From NCBI RefSeq assembly GCF_029227915.1, contig NC_079876.1, positions 21,578,001-21,642,000 of the forward strand: 64,000 nt of DNA. The letters are read 5' to 3'. Origin of the DNA: Hydractinia symbiolongicarpus (Eukaryota; Cnidaria; Hydrozoa; Anthoathecata; Hydractiniidae). This document shows, piece by piece, positions 1 through 11,304 of this stretch. Each line of letters opens with the position of its first letter. Position 1 is the stretch's first letter. The translations under genes were made by a program, and so were the position numbers. The notes beneath the pieces are model-generated. The model ran no database searches, was not told the DNA's origin, and worked only from the letters and a program-made list of their open reading frames with translations.

Positions 1-811
1 ATGCTAAATGCAGTTAGCTAGCTAGGTATAGCTACATATTTTATAATTTTTCTGCAAACTTTTTCTGCAAATGAAATGGCTGAGCGATTGTTTTGGCTGG
101 ACGAGTAACGACAGGCTGTTCCCTGTGTTTTTATTTAAACCGAAGTTGCAATGAACATTTTTGGAAAAGGGTAATACGCCTTATGCGCCTGTTCAACTGT
201 GTTTAACTGTACTAAGCGGTTAGCCCAGTGTTAAAAACAGACTGTTTTTTGTAAAAGGCTGTTACGCCTATGGGCATGTGCAACACCGTTTACCTGTATA
301 TACTAAGGTCAGCCCACCACTGTGACAATTAATTTTTAAACTTTCTTGGGAATCACGCCTGGACTAACCGCTCAGCCCTGTGTCTGCGAGAAAGTTTTTT
401 TCAAAAGGGTATTATTCCTATACGCTGTGCAACACGGTTTAACTGTACTAAGCGCTCAGCCCAGTGTCACGATTAATTTTTTAACTTGCACAAAAAGTTA
501 TTCTGCAAAATGAAATAAAATTGACGATTGTTTTTGCTATGATGGAGTAACAACACTTTGTAAACTCTGTTTTTGTATCAGTTATCGTTGCGGGAAAGTT
601 ATTTTTTGAAAAATATGTTACAGTCGCACACTATAATGGTGTATGCGCTTCAAAAGATTAACGACATACTGTATACCTGTACTAAAGCGCTCCACCTGAT
701 CGTGTGGGACAGTTTACGGCTCTTATTAAGCGCTCCACAAAGTGTTCAATGCCGGATCACACCTTTACTTGTGGCTTAACCCGGCGTTTCGACGCCGGGT
801 TTCCCGGCTAG
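1..811 (+). mobile_element. Non-autonomous Helitron, 3' part
   Basis: This is the 3' part of a Helitron cut by the window edge. It ends with a strong hairpin at 779-798 (CCCGGCGT, loop TTCG, ACGCCGGG) followed ten bases later by CTAG at 808-811, the Helitron 3' signature (hairpin then CTRR). The body matches the second half of the copy at 812-2522, for example the recurring ACTAAGCGCTCAGCCCAGTG motif. The next element starts with TC directly at 812. No Rep/helicase coding is present, and the ORFs inside are chance frames. Confidence 0.72.
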
Positions 812-2522
812 TCTCTATATTAATAGTCGTCGTCTGTCTGTCTCTGCGCAACATGGCGGAGCAAGTAGCGAGACTCGCCGAAAATCCCCGCGGCCCTGCA
901 GCTTTATTTCGAATCCCCAGCAGACCCCGTTTTTTTACCGGCCTTGCTTTGCCGCTCATTGTAATAAATCAATCATGAGGCTCCATTTTCACTAATGACC
1001 AATCCAAGTGCTTCGCGGCCTCAACATGCCGACGGGAGGAAACATGCTACCCCTACGAAGGCCATTTTGGTTTGGAAGTGATGGTGTGAAGTTTGTAGGT
1101 TTCCTTTCAATCCTCCTTATTTCTTCTGAGTACTTTTTATCCTATAGGATTATTTAGTTTGTTTTCACATGTTAAGGTGAATATTTCATCACGTTTTCTA
1201 GCTACGTATAAATCTTAAACAAACCAATTTTAAGTTTTTGGCTAGCTACAAAACGTACATTTTGAGGCAGCTAGCTATAGCTATCTTTATTTATTCCTAT
1301 TCTATTCTTTTAAAGTTTTTATTCAGTTTGGTATATTGTTCTTTATTTTTATGTTGAAGTTGGGTCTACCTATCTAGCTCCTTTTAGCTCTACCTCTGGC
1401 TAAAAAGTGAAAGTAGCTAAATGCAGTTATAGGCAGCTACCAATTTTATTACTGCTATGAAAGCTTATGCTGAAAAATAAAATTGCTGAGTATATATTTT
1501 TTTAACTGAACTTAATAACAACAGGCGGTTTCCTGATTTTTTTTAAACTGAAGTCGCGATAAAGTTTTTTTAAAAATGGTGTTATGCCCATACTCATGTG
1601 CGACACAGTCTAGCTGTACTAAGCGCTTAGTCCGGTGGTAACAACGGGCTGTTTCCTGTGTTTCTGTTTAACCTAAGTTGTGATAACGTTTTTTACAGAA
1701 AAAAAGTACACACTGTTTACCTATACTAAGCGCTCAGCTTAACATTTTTTTGAACTTTTCCCGGGAATATTCCCTGCAAAATAAAGAAGGTTGACCAGCT
1801 GCTTTCGCTATGACGGGGTAACATTGAAATGTAATCTGGGTTTTTATTTTACCTAAGTTGTCGAAAGTTATTTTTTGAATAGTATATTACAACGGAAACA
1901 CCATAAAGTTGTGTGCACTTCACTTGATTTTCTACACACTATATGGCTGTACTAAAGCGCTTTACCTGAATGTGTGGCACAGTTGACGGTTCTTATTAAT
2001 CACTCAATCTGGTGTTTAACGCTGGGTAACACAGCTACTTGTGGCTTAACCCGGCGTTTCAACAGAGTGTATTCTGTGTTTTGTAAACCAAAGCTTCAAT
2101 AGTTTTTTTGAATAGGGTCTTAAGCCTAAACGCATGTGTCGCACGATTTACCTGTACTAAGTGCTCAGTCCAGTGTCACAATTAATTTGTTAACCTTTAC
2201 TGAAACTTATTTCGCAAAATAAAATAAAATTGACCAATTGTTTTTCCTATGACGGGGTAACAAATGGTTGTAAATTGTGTTTTTATTTTGGCTAAAGTTA
2301 CAGTAGAGTTATATTTTCAAAAATACACTACAGCCGAAACACTATAGTGTTGTGTGCGCTTTACTCGATTAACGACATACTGCGTACCTGTACTAAAGCG
2401 CTCCACCTGACCGTGTAGTACAGTTTACGGCTCTTATTAAGCGCTCCACATAATGTTTAATGGCGGGTCACACCTTGACTTGTGGCTTACCCCGGCGTTT
2501 CGACGCCGGATTTCCCGGCTAG
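812..2522 (+). mobile_element. Non-autonomous Helitron, full length
   Basis: The element starts with TCTCTATATTAATAG at 812, directly after the CTAG of the previous copy. It ends with the hairpin at about 2491-2509 and CTAG at 2519-2522. The 1.7-kb body contains microsatellite-like TAGCTAGC stretches and several repeats of a motif around ACTAAGCGCTCAGC. It has no coding capacity. It is the best reference copy of this family in the window. Related pieces lie at 1-811, 2824-4805 and, inverted, at 55985-56350. Confidence 0.75.
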
Positions 2523-2649
2523 TCTCTATAATAATAGCCGTCGTCTATCTGTCTCTGCGCAAGATGGCACCTCAAGTAGCGAGACATACGAAATGCGGTA
2601 TACATAAAGGACGGGCACTCCGTGGATTTTTCCACGGGTTAACGACTAG
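2523..2649 (+). mobile_element. Very short Helitron (127 bp)
   Basis: It begins TCTCTATAATAATAGCC at 2523 and ends with hairpin CCGTGG-ATTTT-TCCACGG (about 2620-2637) plus CTAG at 2646-2649. It is little more than the two Helitron termini and sits in tandem between larger copies. Confidence 0.7.
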
Positions 2650-2823
2650 TCTCTATAATAATAACCGTCGTCTGTCTGTCTCTGCGCGGACCCCCCGCTG
2701 AGTTAGAAAATGATGTTACGGAAACACGAATATCAAATGCGATATATTTTTATCCGCTTTGTTGCAACGGGTAAATATAAAGGACGGGCGAACCCATGGA
2801 TTTTTCCACGGGCTAACGACTAG
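2650..2823 (+). mobile_element. Very short Helitron (174 bp)
   Basis: It begins TCTCTATAATAATAACC at 2650 and ends with hairpin CCCATGG-ATTTT-TCCACGGG and CTAG at 2820-2823. The same 5' end as its neighbours again abuts the preceding CTAG with no spacer. Confidence 0.7.
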
Positions 2824-3429
2824 TCTCTATAATAATAGCCGTCATCTATCTGTCTGTTCAAAAGGGTTATCGATATTCCTTTGATCTTTTCGCGAATTTT
2901 TAGAAAACAGGGGGTTGTTTAATGAAAAACTTTATAATTAATTGAACTAAACTCAAGAAATTAATTTATTACCTTAATTAATTTAATTACTTTAATTTAT
3001 TACCATAAGTAAGAAAAATAAATTTAGTGATAAATATGAATGCATTATTTTAGTACGCCATTTTTAATAATAATTACCCCCGTGACCTCAATCGCCGTTT
3101 TCGCTCAGAAGCTACAGAAAACAAATGGGACAGTTTACTGATAGTTTTACTGACTTTGTTTTGACCGCTCGCACATAATACACTAATCAAAACGCTTAAT
3201 TGTTTAAAAAACCAATCCAAGACTTTCGCGGCCTGGGCATGCCAACGAAGAAACATGAGGACTGAAACATGATGGCCAATTTAGTTATTAAAGTAATGGT
3301 GGTCAGTGCTGTTTGTAAGTCTGTTTCGTCTTCTATAAGCTTTTATTTTCGTAATATTGTTTTTTTGTATGTTCTAAAAAATGTTAAGATAAATATATTA
3401 AGTCAGAAACATTGTGGTTCCATGTAATA

Positions 3430-3892
3430 TTGAAATCAAAATGACCAACAATGATTATATTTATTAAACAATATATTTCGGAAATTTATTCCATCAAATG
3501 ACTTTAGAGGCTCTTTTCATCAATCAATTAAAACCATCTTTGAATACAAAGGATGAATAAGTCATAATGACTTTAGAGGCTCTTTTCATCAATCAATTAA
3601 AACCATCTTTGAATACAAAGGATGAATATAGATTCAGGCCGCTGGTGATTAAATTTTAAATTTTAATTATGACGTGGATAATTATGATTTAATTACCATC
3701 AGCTTTTTTTCTGATTTGTGTACAGTGTATGATGCTATGTATGATATGTATGATAAAAAAACTTTATTATTTTAATGTTTTTAACAGTTTTTACTGAATA
3801 TGTTTTTTATATTTTAGACCTGAAGATGGAATAAATTTCCGAAATATATTGTTTAATAAATATAATCATTGTTGGTCATTTTTATTTCGATA
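3430..3892. mobile_element. MITE with long terminal inverted repeats
   Basis: About 60 bp at 3430-3496 is the inverse complement of 3826-3892; the core reads ACCAACAATGATTATATTTA at the left. Inside, a 69-bp unit starting ATGACTTTAGAGGCTC at 3498 is directly repeated at 3567. No coding sequence is present. The superfamily is unclear because no clean target duplication is visible. Confidence 0.75.
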
Positions 3893-4339
3893 AATATATT
3901 GTCACGTTTTTAGTCACGTACACATCTTAAACGCAACAGTTTTAGGATTTTTGGCTAGGAACGAAGATTTTGGAGGCTAGCTAGCTAGAACCTTACTTAT
4001 TACTATTCTGTATGGTATAACATCTTTTTATCCTACCCACCATTTATTTTTGTGTTGTGACTGTAGCCATTTAGTTAGCTCCTATCTTTGGCAAAAAATT
4101 GAGAGTATAAAAATGCAGTTTGGCTACAACAATTCATAAACAAAAAGTGTTATGCTAAATGCAGTTAGCTAGGTAGCTACATCTTTTATTATTTTTTCCT
4201 GAAAGCTTTTTGTGTAAATAAAATGACTGACAGATTATTTTAGCTGAACCGGTAATGACAGGCTGTTCCCTGTGTTTTCATTAAAACCGAAGTTGCAATG
4301 AATTTTTTTTGGAAAAGGGGTATTACGCCTATACACCTG

Positions 4340-4700
4340 TTAGATAGATAGATAAATGTGCATATTTTACAAGGCTAGCCTCACAAATATCGAAGGATAT
4401 ACCCTGTCTATTATTTCCAGGAGGGGCCATGGCGTAGATGGAGAGTCCTAGAGTATTTAATGCTCATTTTGAGCTACGCAGACCCAATTAGAGCCCGCGC
4501 TCTACTAGACAACTCCCGGCAACATCCAACGGCCCACACAGTGTGCCATCTTCCCAATTTCCCTCACATGGCTTGGGTTAACCCGGGCTATGGTAACATT
4601 CACTCGCCCATGTTGAATCGCCGTCAAGAGGAATCAAACCCCGGTCTCCCGCTCAGAGTATGAGTATAAGAGCTATAACCACTAATCTACGGCGTCACCC
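4340..4700 (-). mobile_element. tRNA-derived SINE
   Basis: Read on the minus strand from 4700, this starts with a tRNA-like head. An A-box-like segment (TAGATTAGTGGTTATAGC, 4671-4689) is followed by a B-box-like segment GGTTTGATTCC (about 4631-4641), spaced as in a Pol III internal promoter. A ~250-bp unrelated body follows, then a tail of ATCT repeats at 4341-4357. The tRNA part is not a functional tRNA, since no cloverleaf 3' half or CCA context is seen. It interrupts a Helitron copy whose unbroken versions are at 1-300 and 1550-1750. Confidence 0.75.
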
Positions 4701-4806
4701 AGTTTAACTATACTAAGCGGTTAGCCCAGTGTTAACAACAGACTGTTGTTTTTGGTAAAGGCTGTTACGCCTATGCACCATGTACAACGTGGTTTACCTG
4801 ACTTAA

Positions 4807-5946
4807 TTAGTTAAGGAGACGTTCGAGTAGTAGAGGTTTTCAAGTTTTTTCAAAATTTTTCCCTTATTTGCCTACCAGATGAACAAAAACAGTATATTAA
4901 GTACGTAGTCTTACTTATTGGGGGTTCTGGGTTGGCGAAACACAAAGAGCCTTGCTTTTTGCTCAAATTCTTTGAAAAAATCAGTTATAATTGATTGTTT
5001 ACAAGTATCATCATAATCTTTGCAAAATAACAATTACTGGAAAGTCATTAAATGCTGGTGATGGTTTGGGGATGAAAGTTCCATGCAATTTATCCTTCAT
5101 CTCAGAAAAAAAGTATTGATATTTTGCAAAGACAACTAACAAAGCTATAGTAATATTCATAAGATTTAAATAAATTTAAATATAAAAGTATGTTTAACCA
5201 ACCTGGTTTTCCATTTAGCTAGCCACCCTTGTGAAGCTTAAAAAGACTCAACACCCAGTTCTTCTGCGAACTCAAGAGCTTTCTCCTTCAGAATCACTCC
5301 ACTTATCGGAATATTTTCGCTTCTCATCACAAGTAGCCACTTATGAACAGCCTTGTTCACATCTTCAAATTTTTCAGGTTTTGATCTCTTAGAGATTAAC
5401 CCTTTGTTAAACTGTTTAAAGATTTTTTTCTTATTTTTTTTTTCCACGTCGACAATGTGCTTGAAGGAATATTGAAAGCTTTTGCAACATCCTTTGGAGC
5501 AGTTCCTTTTTCAAGCTCTTTAAGTGGAGTGTATTTTATTTTACAGGACTTATTATCGGCTCTACTTCTTTTTGACACTGCCACAGACGCCATTGTCAGA
5601 TTGCTATGAAATTCTGTTTTTGAAAATTCAACATTCGAATCATGCATTCGAACAATATAAGGCCCACAACACACATAAACATTAAAATATGAAAATGATA
5701 AAGAGTTAAATGATCAGGAAAACTTATCAATTTTTTTCAAAATGCCACAAAATTCGAGTTATGGAGTCAAAAACCTTCAAGGGACAAAATAATCTGTTCG
5801 ACTTAAGGGAACATTCGAGTTATGGAGGTTCGAGTAGTAGAGGTTTTTTATAAGAGTTTATTAGAAAATTTTCACGGTGCCAACGAATTCGTTCGAGTTA
5901 AGGAGACGTTCGAGTAATAAAGGTTCGAGTTACGGAGACTACTGTA
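4807..5946 (-). mobile_element. pogo/Tigger-type DNA transposon remnant
   Basis: The right end at 5885-5946 carries repeats of a TTCGAGTTA-type motif and finishes GAGACTACTG-TA. Read inward this is CAGTAGTCTCCGTAACTCGA next to a TA, like pogo-family ends. Similar motifs lie at 4807-4850 and 5795-5850 but in the same orientation, so the true left end has been lost or rearranged. The element contains the transposase fragment at 5238-5611. Confidence 0.6.
5238..5611 (-). pseudogene. pogo/Tigger-like transposase N-terminal fragment
   Basis: Two overlapping minus-strand frames give one decayed protein start. The first (from about 5594) has a Lys/Arg-rich start and a helix-turn-helix of the Psq/CENP-B-N type, with the motif LEKGTAPKDVAKAFNIPSST followed by LSTWKKK. 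The frame then shifts, and the second part has an HTH/CENP-B-like stretch with AVHKWLLVMRSENIPISG and stops at 5238. In this family the pair of HTH domains binds the terminal repeats and a DDE domain follows; no DDE region is present here. At least one frameshift (near 5420) makes it non-functional. A related but more complete relic lies at 26450-27715. Confidence 0.75.
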
Positions 5947-7370
5947 TCCTGTTCCCCAAAAATATACACAAAATGTAAAAATTAACCGGTAAAGAATACT
6001 AAATTTTTTTTTAGTATGATGATGATCTGTACTGACCTTTACCAACCATTTTAAACGTAAATGTCAAAAAAGAATAAGAAGTAAATTTTGAATGAACAAA
6101 GATATTATTTTTGGAATATATACGGTCCGTCCTCATAAAAGTTTACACAAAATGTAAAACAGATTGGTTTTTGAGGAGCACGTGCAAATCAACAAAAATC
6201 AGCTCATTTAACATGTCCTGTATTGCCATTGCCCATAAATTTTCCAGAAAAAGGTTATGAAACATCAAATTATAGAAAAATCAGGAATTTCATACAATAT
6301 AAAAAACAAAAAAGTTTTGTCAGAACAATTACACCAAACACAGTTATTACTACAATTTTAAAGTTCTTAACAAAAACGTGAATTTGATCTTTCAGTATAT
6401 TGCATGTGGTCTTTTCCCACAAAAGTTTACACAAAATTTTAAAAAACAGCAGTTTGCAACATAAACAAAAATACGAACAACCATACCATCCTCTCATAAA
6501 TTAAAATAAAGTCATAAACCCACGTAAATTACAAATCAAATGTCTACAACCCCCTGTAAAAATAACCTGGCATTTTACATGTAGGCTGACAAAAGTTTAA
6601 CAGGATGTCAGAGACAAAACAATAAAAAATAACTTAATATGTACGCTTTAAATTCTGGAAAAAATTATTTCACTTGTCATATTGCACGTGGTCCTCTTGT
6701 AAAGTTTACAGGAAATGTGAAAATAATTGAACTCTTAGGCATCCTACTATCCTGCAAAAGTTCAAGTCTTTGAAAGTTTTTGTAGGTAGCTAGCTATAGC
6801 TTGTTATATCATAATTCGTGCTCATAAAAGAAGAGAAGTTTGGAAACTAAGGTAGCTAGCTATAGATAATTAAAAAAGAGGAATAACAACAGAAGTCATA
6901 GGTTAGAGAGCTAGCCATGGGATGGGGAGCTGGACTTGGAGGCTAACTTTAGCTAGCTAACAGTAGCTAAGGCACCCAGTTAAATATACTTAAACTGGGA
7001 ACACTTAGCTAAAACTAAAGCTAGCTATTTATGCTTAGTAAAACACATATAAAGAGAAGGAATAGTAATGTAAACTTAATAACATTACAGTTAAACAAAC
7101 CAAAGTTCTCCGTTTGTTAGTCAGCTAACAGCTTTATGTAGCATTTTGAATTTTAGGACAATACATTAGTTACGCGGCCAGGGCATCATTAATTAGGCAA
7201 CAAAACGTAAACAAATATGGCTACATACGCGGCAAATTATAAAACTTTAAGAACTAGAGGCTTTTAAGTGGCTTTTCCTGGAAATGCGAGTCTGCTTGCT
7301 CCACCGACATAAAAACAAAACGTCTAAAAATATCAAAGTTCTTACTATTTGTGATTTCAAATCCGCTTTA
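5947..7370. repeat. Dispersed non-coding repeat; no gene
   Basis: No gene is seen. Between 6120 and 6760 a degenerate motif around AAAAGTTTACACAAAATGT recurs several times. The part at 6380-6610 reappears inverted at 13660-13850, so this is a dispersed repeat family. 6780-7060 is rich in GCTAGCTA-type microsatellite pieces. Confidence 0.5.
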
Positions 7371-7374
7371 AACT

Positions 7375-7695
7375 CTAGCCTTTGTTTTCTACTTCTAACT
7401 TTACTTTACATCTAGCTCCACTTCTCACTTCACTTTTCTACTTCTTCACTTGGTCTCTTTTCTTTTTAAATACATAGCTATGCTTTTTTAAACCACTTTT
7501 TTCCCTTTTTTTCAAGGTAAAGGGATCGTTCTTCTGTGCTTTTTTTGGTGGCCTTTATTTTCTACTTCTAAATTTACTTTATTTCTAGCTCCACGTAGCT
7601 CCACTTTCACTTTCAACTTCACTTTTCTACTTCTTCACTTGGACTTTTTTCTTTTTAAATATGCTTTTTTGAACCACTTATTTTTCTTTTTTTAA
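7375..7695. repeat. Tandem duplication of a pyrimidine-rich ~170-bp unit
   Basis: The stretch starting with CCTTTGTTTTCTACTTCTAA at 7379 is repeated from about 7553, including TTTCTACTTCTTCACTTGG and the following TTTTTAAAT...GCTTTTTT segment. The copies have diverged slightly. No coding signal. Confidence 0.6.
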
Positions 7696-7719
7696 GATCT
7701 TTTTTTGGTCGTGAGATGA

Positions 7720-7927
7720 CACCATTTTTCGAAAGTTAGCCGTTAAATTTATTTCAGCAAATCAAATTGAGTCGTTTTCATCACGTGATGTAAACAAAGT
7801 AAACCTGCTAGCAAAATGGACATAATTTTTCGGCGACCTTAAAGAGAATTTCGGAAACATCAAAGGAAAATGACGATATCAACTTTGCCTGTCACAGACA
7901 GACGGAACTGGCGTATTATTATAGAGA
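7720..7927 (-). mobile_element. Helitron 5' end fragment
   Basis: Read on the minus strand, TCTCTATAATAATACGCCAG starts at 7927, preceded by A as expected for a Helitron inserted at an A|T site. The adjoining CTGTCTGTGACAGGCAAAG segment matches the units at 14402-17664. Homology fades near 7800 and no 3' hairpin is found. Confidence 0.6.
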
Positions 7928-8104
7928 TGTTGTAATGAAATAATATAAATGTGGTAATGAAATGTTGTAAAAATGTTCTAACGAAATGGTATAAATGTTA
8001 AAATGAGCTGGTTATACCCAACGCTTGTAACGAAACTGTTTATCCTAAAAGAATCTTAATTCTATCATGTTTGAATTATCCCAGCAATAGTCATGCATAC
8101 CTTA

Positions 8105-8617
8105 AGTGGCTAAATTTTAGCGAGGATTAAATTCGGCGAATTTGGCGAATTTTGGCAAAACTTGCCAAATTAAATACCCGCCAAAATTTTGATAACTGAC
8201 TATTCGCCAAATTAAGTACTCGCAAAATTTAACATAATTTACCGTTCGCCAAATTAAATCCCCGCGAAATTTAAAAAAAATACGTTTTAATACGAAAAAT
8301 GTTTTTTTCCCACAAGAGCTGTTTTTTATATTTACAACAAGTTTTATAATACAAGTGTAAAGAGGATTGTTACAGGTAAATCTTGTGTTTATATATACGT
8401 TTATTCTTATTTTTTATAAAAAATTTCAAGACATAAAAATTCATCTCTTTGTGTCATTCGCCAAAATAAATCCCCGCCAAAATAAACATTTTTTTGTATT
8501 CGCCAAAGTAAATCCTCGCCAAATTTTATAAAATTTATCATTCGCCAAATTAAATCCCCGCCAAATATTCCATTTTGGCCATTCGCCAAATTCAATACTC
8601 GCCAAAATTTATCCACT
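8105..8617. mobile_element. MITE with TTA target duplication
   Basis: The ends are inverted repeats: AGTGGCTAAATTTTAGCGAG at 8105 and the complement of AGTGGATAAATTTTGGCGAG at 8617. Both sides are flanked by TTA (8102-8104 and 8618-8620), the 3-bp duplication typical of PIF/Harbinger. The interior is built from short diverged repeats of CGCCAAATTAAATCCCCGCC. No transposase. Confidence 0.7.
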
Positions 8618-8712
8618 TTAATTATATTATTACGTTGTTGTTTAGCATATTGAATGCTGGTATACGCGGTGAAGTCAACAAAATTCATTGTGCTGACTTT
8701 TTATTACTTTAG

Positions 8713-11304
8713 CGATGTGGGAAAATACAAACAACGAATTGCTGGAAAGTCAATTCCTTTCGAGAAATTTGCTGTGCGTAGGGTTGAGAAGTATAAGGAC
8801 GCAAAGAAGCTTATTCTACCTGGTTTAGTAAGAAAATGCAGACTTTTTATAAGTTCATGTTTTATTAACGCTGCAATTTATGTCAAGTACATGTTGTTGT
8901 TTCTTTTAAGCATGACATTTCTCAGCATCCGGAGCTTAAATTAAGTCATCTTTAAGCCTATGCTAAACATTATGTAAAGCCTAAGATAATATTGTGAAGT
9001 TTTTATGTTTTTTGTTTCGTGAGCAGTTTTTCTTTTTATTCCTCATGTCTGAATTAACCAGTATGTAGTGAGATTTAAGTTGTAGTTACTCATGTTCAAA
9101 ATTCAAATGCATTATTATTTTTTCAAATAAGCATATTTTGAGCCTGATCATGTGTTTTTCATAAGCATATTCCGGTAAATCTTTTTGCCATTAAGCCTAA
9201 CCTAAGCATATTTTAAGCCTGAAAAAGAATTTTTTAAAAGCATCCTTAAGCCTCGTTTTGAAATTTCAATTGCTTGCATGTAATACGATATCCAGTGTCT
9301 CTTTTGACATGTATGTTAATATCATTGAGTCATTCTAATTCTTTTTAATCAGGAAATCATCCATATTTGGAATGGCTTTACGATGTTTACTGATCACACA
9401 GAGACACTTCGTCACTTTCTGCATTTGTGTGAAGTAGCTTTAGAAGAAGTGTTGCGACAACCAGGTTTTTTTTTTATCCCAGTTTTCCCTGCAGCATACA
9501 CGATGTAATTTACTGAGATGATGAATATGCCAATTCTATCTGCGTATTTGTATTGTTTCTTTTTTGTAGCAGCCTCGAAAGAACGGAACGACGATGTCTG
9601 TCTATGTAATTTATTACAAGGAATTTGTTTGCGTTATTTGGGAGAAATTAAAAAGGCGGAAAAGGTTTTCAATGCAGTGACTGCCAGGTACCGTTGGATA
9701 ATATTTTATTTTTTCCCACTCACGTTACATTTTATTTCGATGAGTTTACTGATTATTTTTTTGTAACTTGCATGAGTTAATTTTGAGAGCCAATCATAAA
9801 ATAAAGTATTGGCCAAAAGTGTGATTGACGAAATTTTTTTTAGCCAAAATTACTAAGAATTCCATCATAGATTCTTGTCGTTTTTAACAGTTCTTGTCTT
9901 TCCGTGAAGGCATCGCCCTACGTTGAAATGGAGGAATTAATTTCGGGTATGGGGCAGCAAATCCAACGCAACATGACTGAAATTGTCAGATTATTTTAGA
10001 TCTAAGTAAATTCTTCCAAGAAATTTGTATGCGCGAAAATCAACACACCAAAGATTCTACAAATAATTATTCTTATTCATATTAGTCCACTATCTTGTCA
10101 CTCGAGTAAAATGGATAGTTATTTTCCTCCATACGCGTCATGCGAACTGGGTTTTATGTATCGTGACGTCGGCGAGAATGACAGAGCTCTTCACCAGCTA
10201 CAACATACGCTGTAAGTTCAATTTCGTGACACTTTTTTTTTATTTATATATGTCGGCGAAATCATACTTTGGGCAAATAAATAAGCACGTCCAGTCTTGT
10301 CAACAAGTTGCTGGAGTTTTTACATTTGTTCGAAAACTACTTCTTGAGTAAAAAAACGACATGTACTTCCCGTATCGTGTATAATTGCGGAATCATGTAG
10401 AGTTTTCTAGACATAGTTACAAGTTTACTAGGTCGGAGGCTACATTAAATAATAAGACATTGCCGGTTTATGTGGGTTTATACATTGATTTAATAAATAT
10501 GCTATATGTTACTGGAAAACCATTCCCCTTTATTTATAAACGAAAATTAGAAAAATATTTTATTAACAAAGGCAAGGACGTTGGACAATGATGACTCGTC
10601 TGCTTTATTGTATACTCGTTGTAGCCAAATCGCTACTTTGTACTGAGGGAGACGTGTGACGGGTGATAATCTAAGGGCCAGATTATTACGACAGGCTAAT
10701 CCGTGGATTTTTCATCGTTTTTTCTCTCACGTTTTTTAGGAAACACTATTCGAAGTATGGGTTGGAAAGTCGTTTACACTTTCGAATTCACAGTGGTATC
10801 GAGTCTTTAAAATCATTGAACATTGGACCTACCGCACCTACCGCAAAAACCGTTGAAGAAAGTGAAGCTGATTTTTTTGATGTTGATGAGTACGCTGGGG
10901 AGACAGGTTATGGTGCTTCGGCTGTCGAGAAAAACAAGTTACAACATGGTCATCTAGACTGCAAGAATGAAATGGCGCAGAATTATTCACAGCAAAGCAA
11001 AGAAGAATTGTTAAACTGGGTAAAACCAAAGAGTACTTCCTTTAGCTTGTCCACTACTCAACCGGCCAACTTCGAAGAGAGTGCTATTACTAATTTAATC
11101 GTTGATTCAAAAATATCGTCTAATTCCAAGCAAGGAAAAAAGACCAAACCTGTAGAGGGGCTCATTTCCAGAGAGGCGTCACCTTTTCATACACCGTGTG
11201 ACTCGCCCACGTTATCTGAAGCTTCCTCGACAATATCGCCTACTCATAGCAATTTAATGAAGAATGGCAAAGGACGGTTGGAAGTAAGAGTAACATCCTT
11301 ATAA
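8713..11304 (+). CDS. TTC39: TTC39-family tetratricopeptide repeat protein, last five exons
   Basis: Five exons with GT-AG junctions and compatible phases are visible: 8713-8827, 9353-9464, 9570-9687 (or from 9573, a CAGCAG acceptor), 10086-10211 and 10740-11304 (stop TAA 11302-11304). The protein contains the TTC39 signatures KQRIAGKSIPFEKFAVRRVE, EIIHIWNGFTMF, LLQGICLRYLGEIKKAEKVF, SCELGFMYRDVGENDRALHQ and KHYSKYGLESRLHFRIHSGI, in family order. The TPR helices end in exon 5 and are followed by ~150 residues of Ser/Thr-rich, probably disordered tail, longer than I expect for the family. Upstream exons, which should encode the N-terminal half, are not found in 1-8700 and probably lie beyond the window. 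TTC39 proteins are cytoplasmic scaffold-like proteins; mammalian TTC39B is linked to LXR turnover and sterol metabolism. Paralogue A, B or C cannot be assigned. Confidence 0.88.

Larger units (their letters stand above)
2824..4805 (+). mobile_element. Helitron copy broken by a MITE and a SINE
   Basis: It starts with TCTCTATAATAATAGCC at 2824. The body at 3200-3330 resembles 1000-1110 of the reference copy, and 4140-4340 plus 4700-4800 resemble 1-300. The copy is interrupted by a MITE (3430-3892) and a tRNA-derived SINE (4340-4700). The 3' hairpin and CTAG are missing: homology stops near 4805, where pogo-related sequence begins. Confidence 0.6.

Noticed and set aside
4626-4700. Possible tRNA gene on the minus strand
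   Set aside because: The A and B boxes are present, but the rest does not fold as a tRNA and continues into a SINE body with an ATCT tail.
10690-10716. Helitron 3' end in the last TTC39 intron (CCGTGGATTTTTCATCG)
   Set aside because: The second hairpin arm and CTAG are absent; resemblance is limited to about 13 bases.
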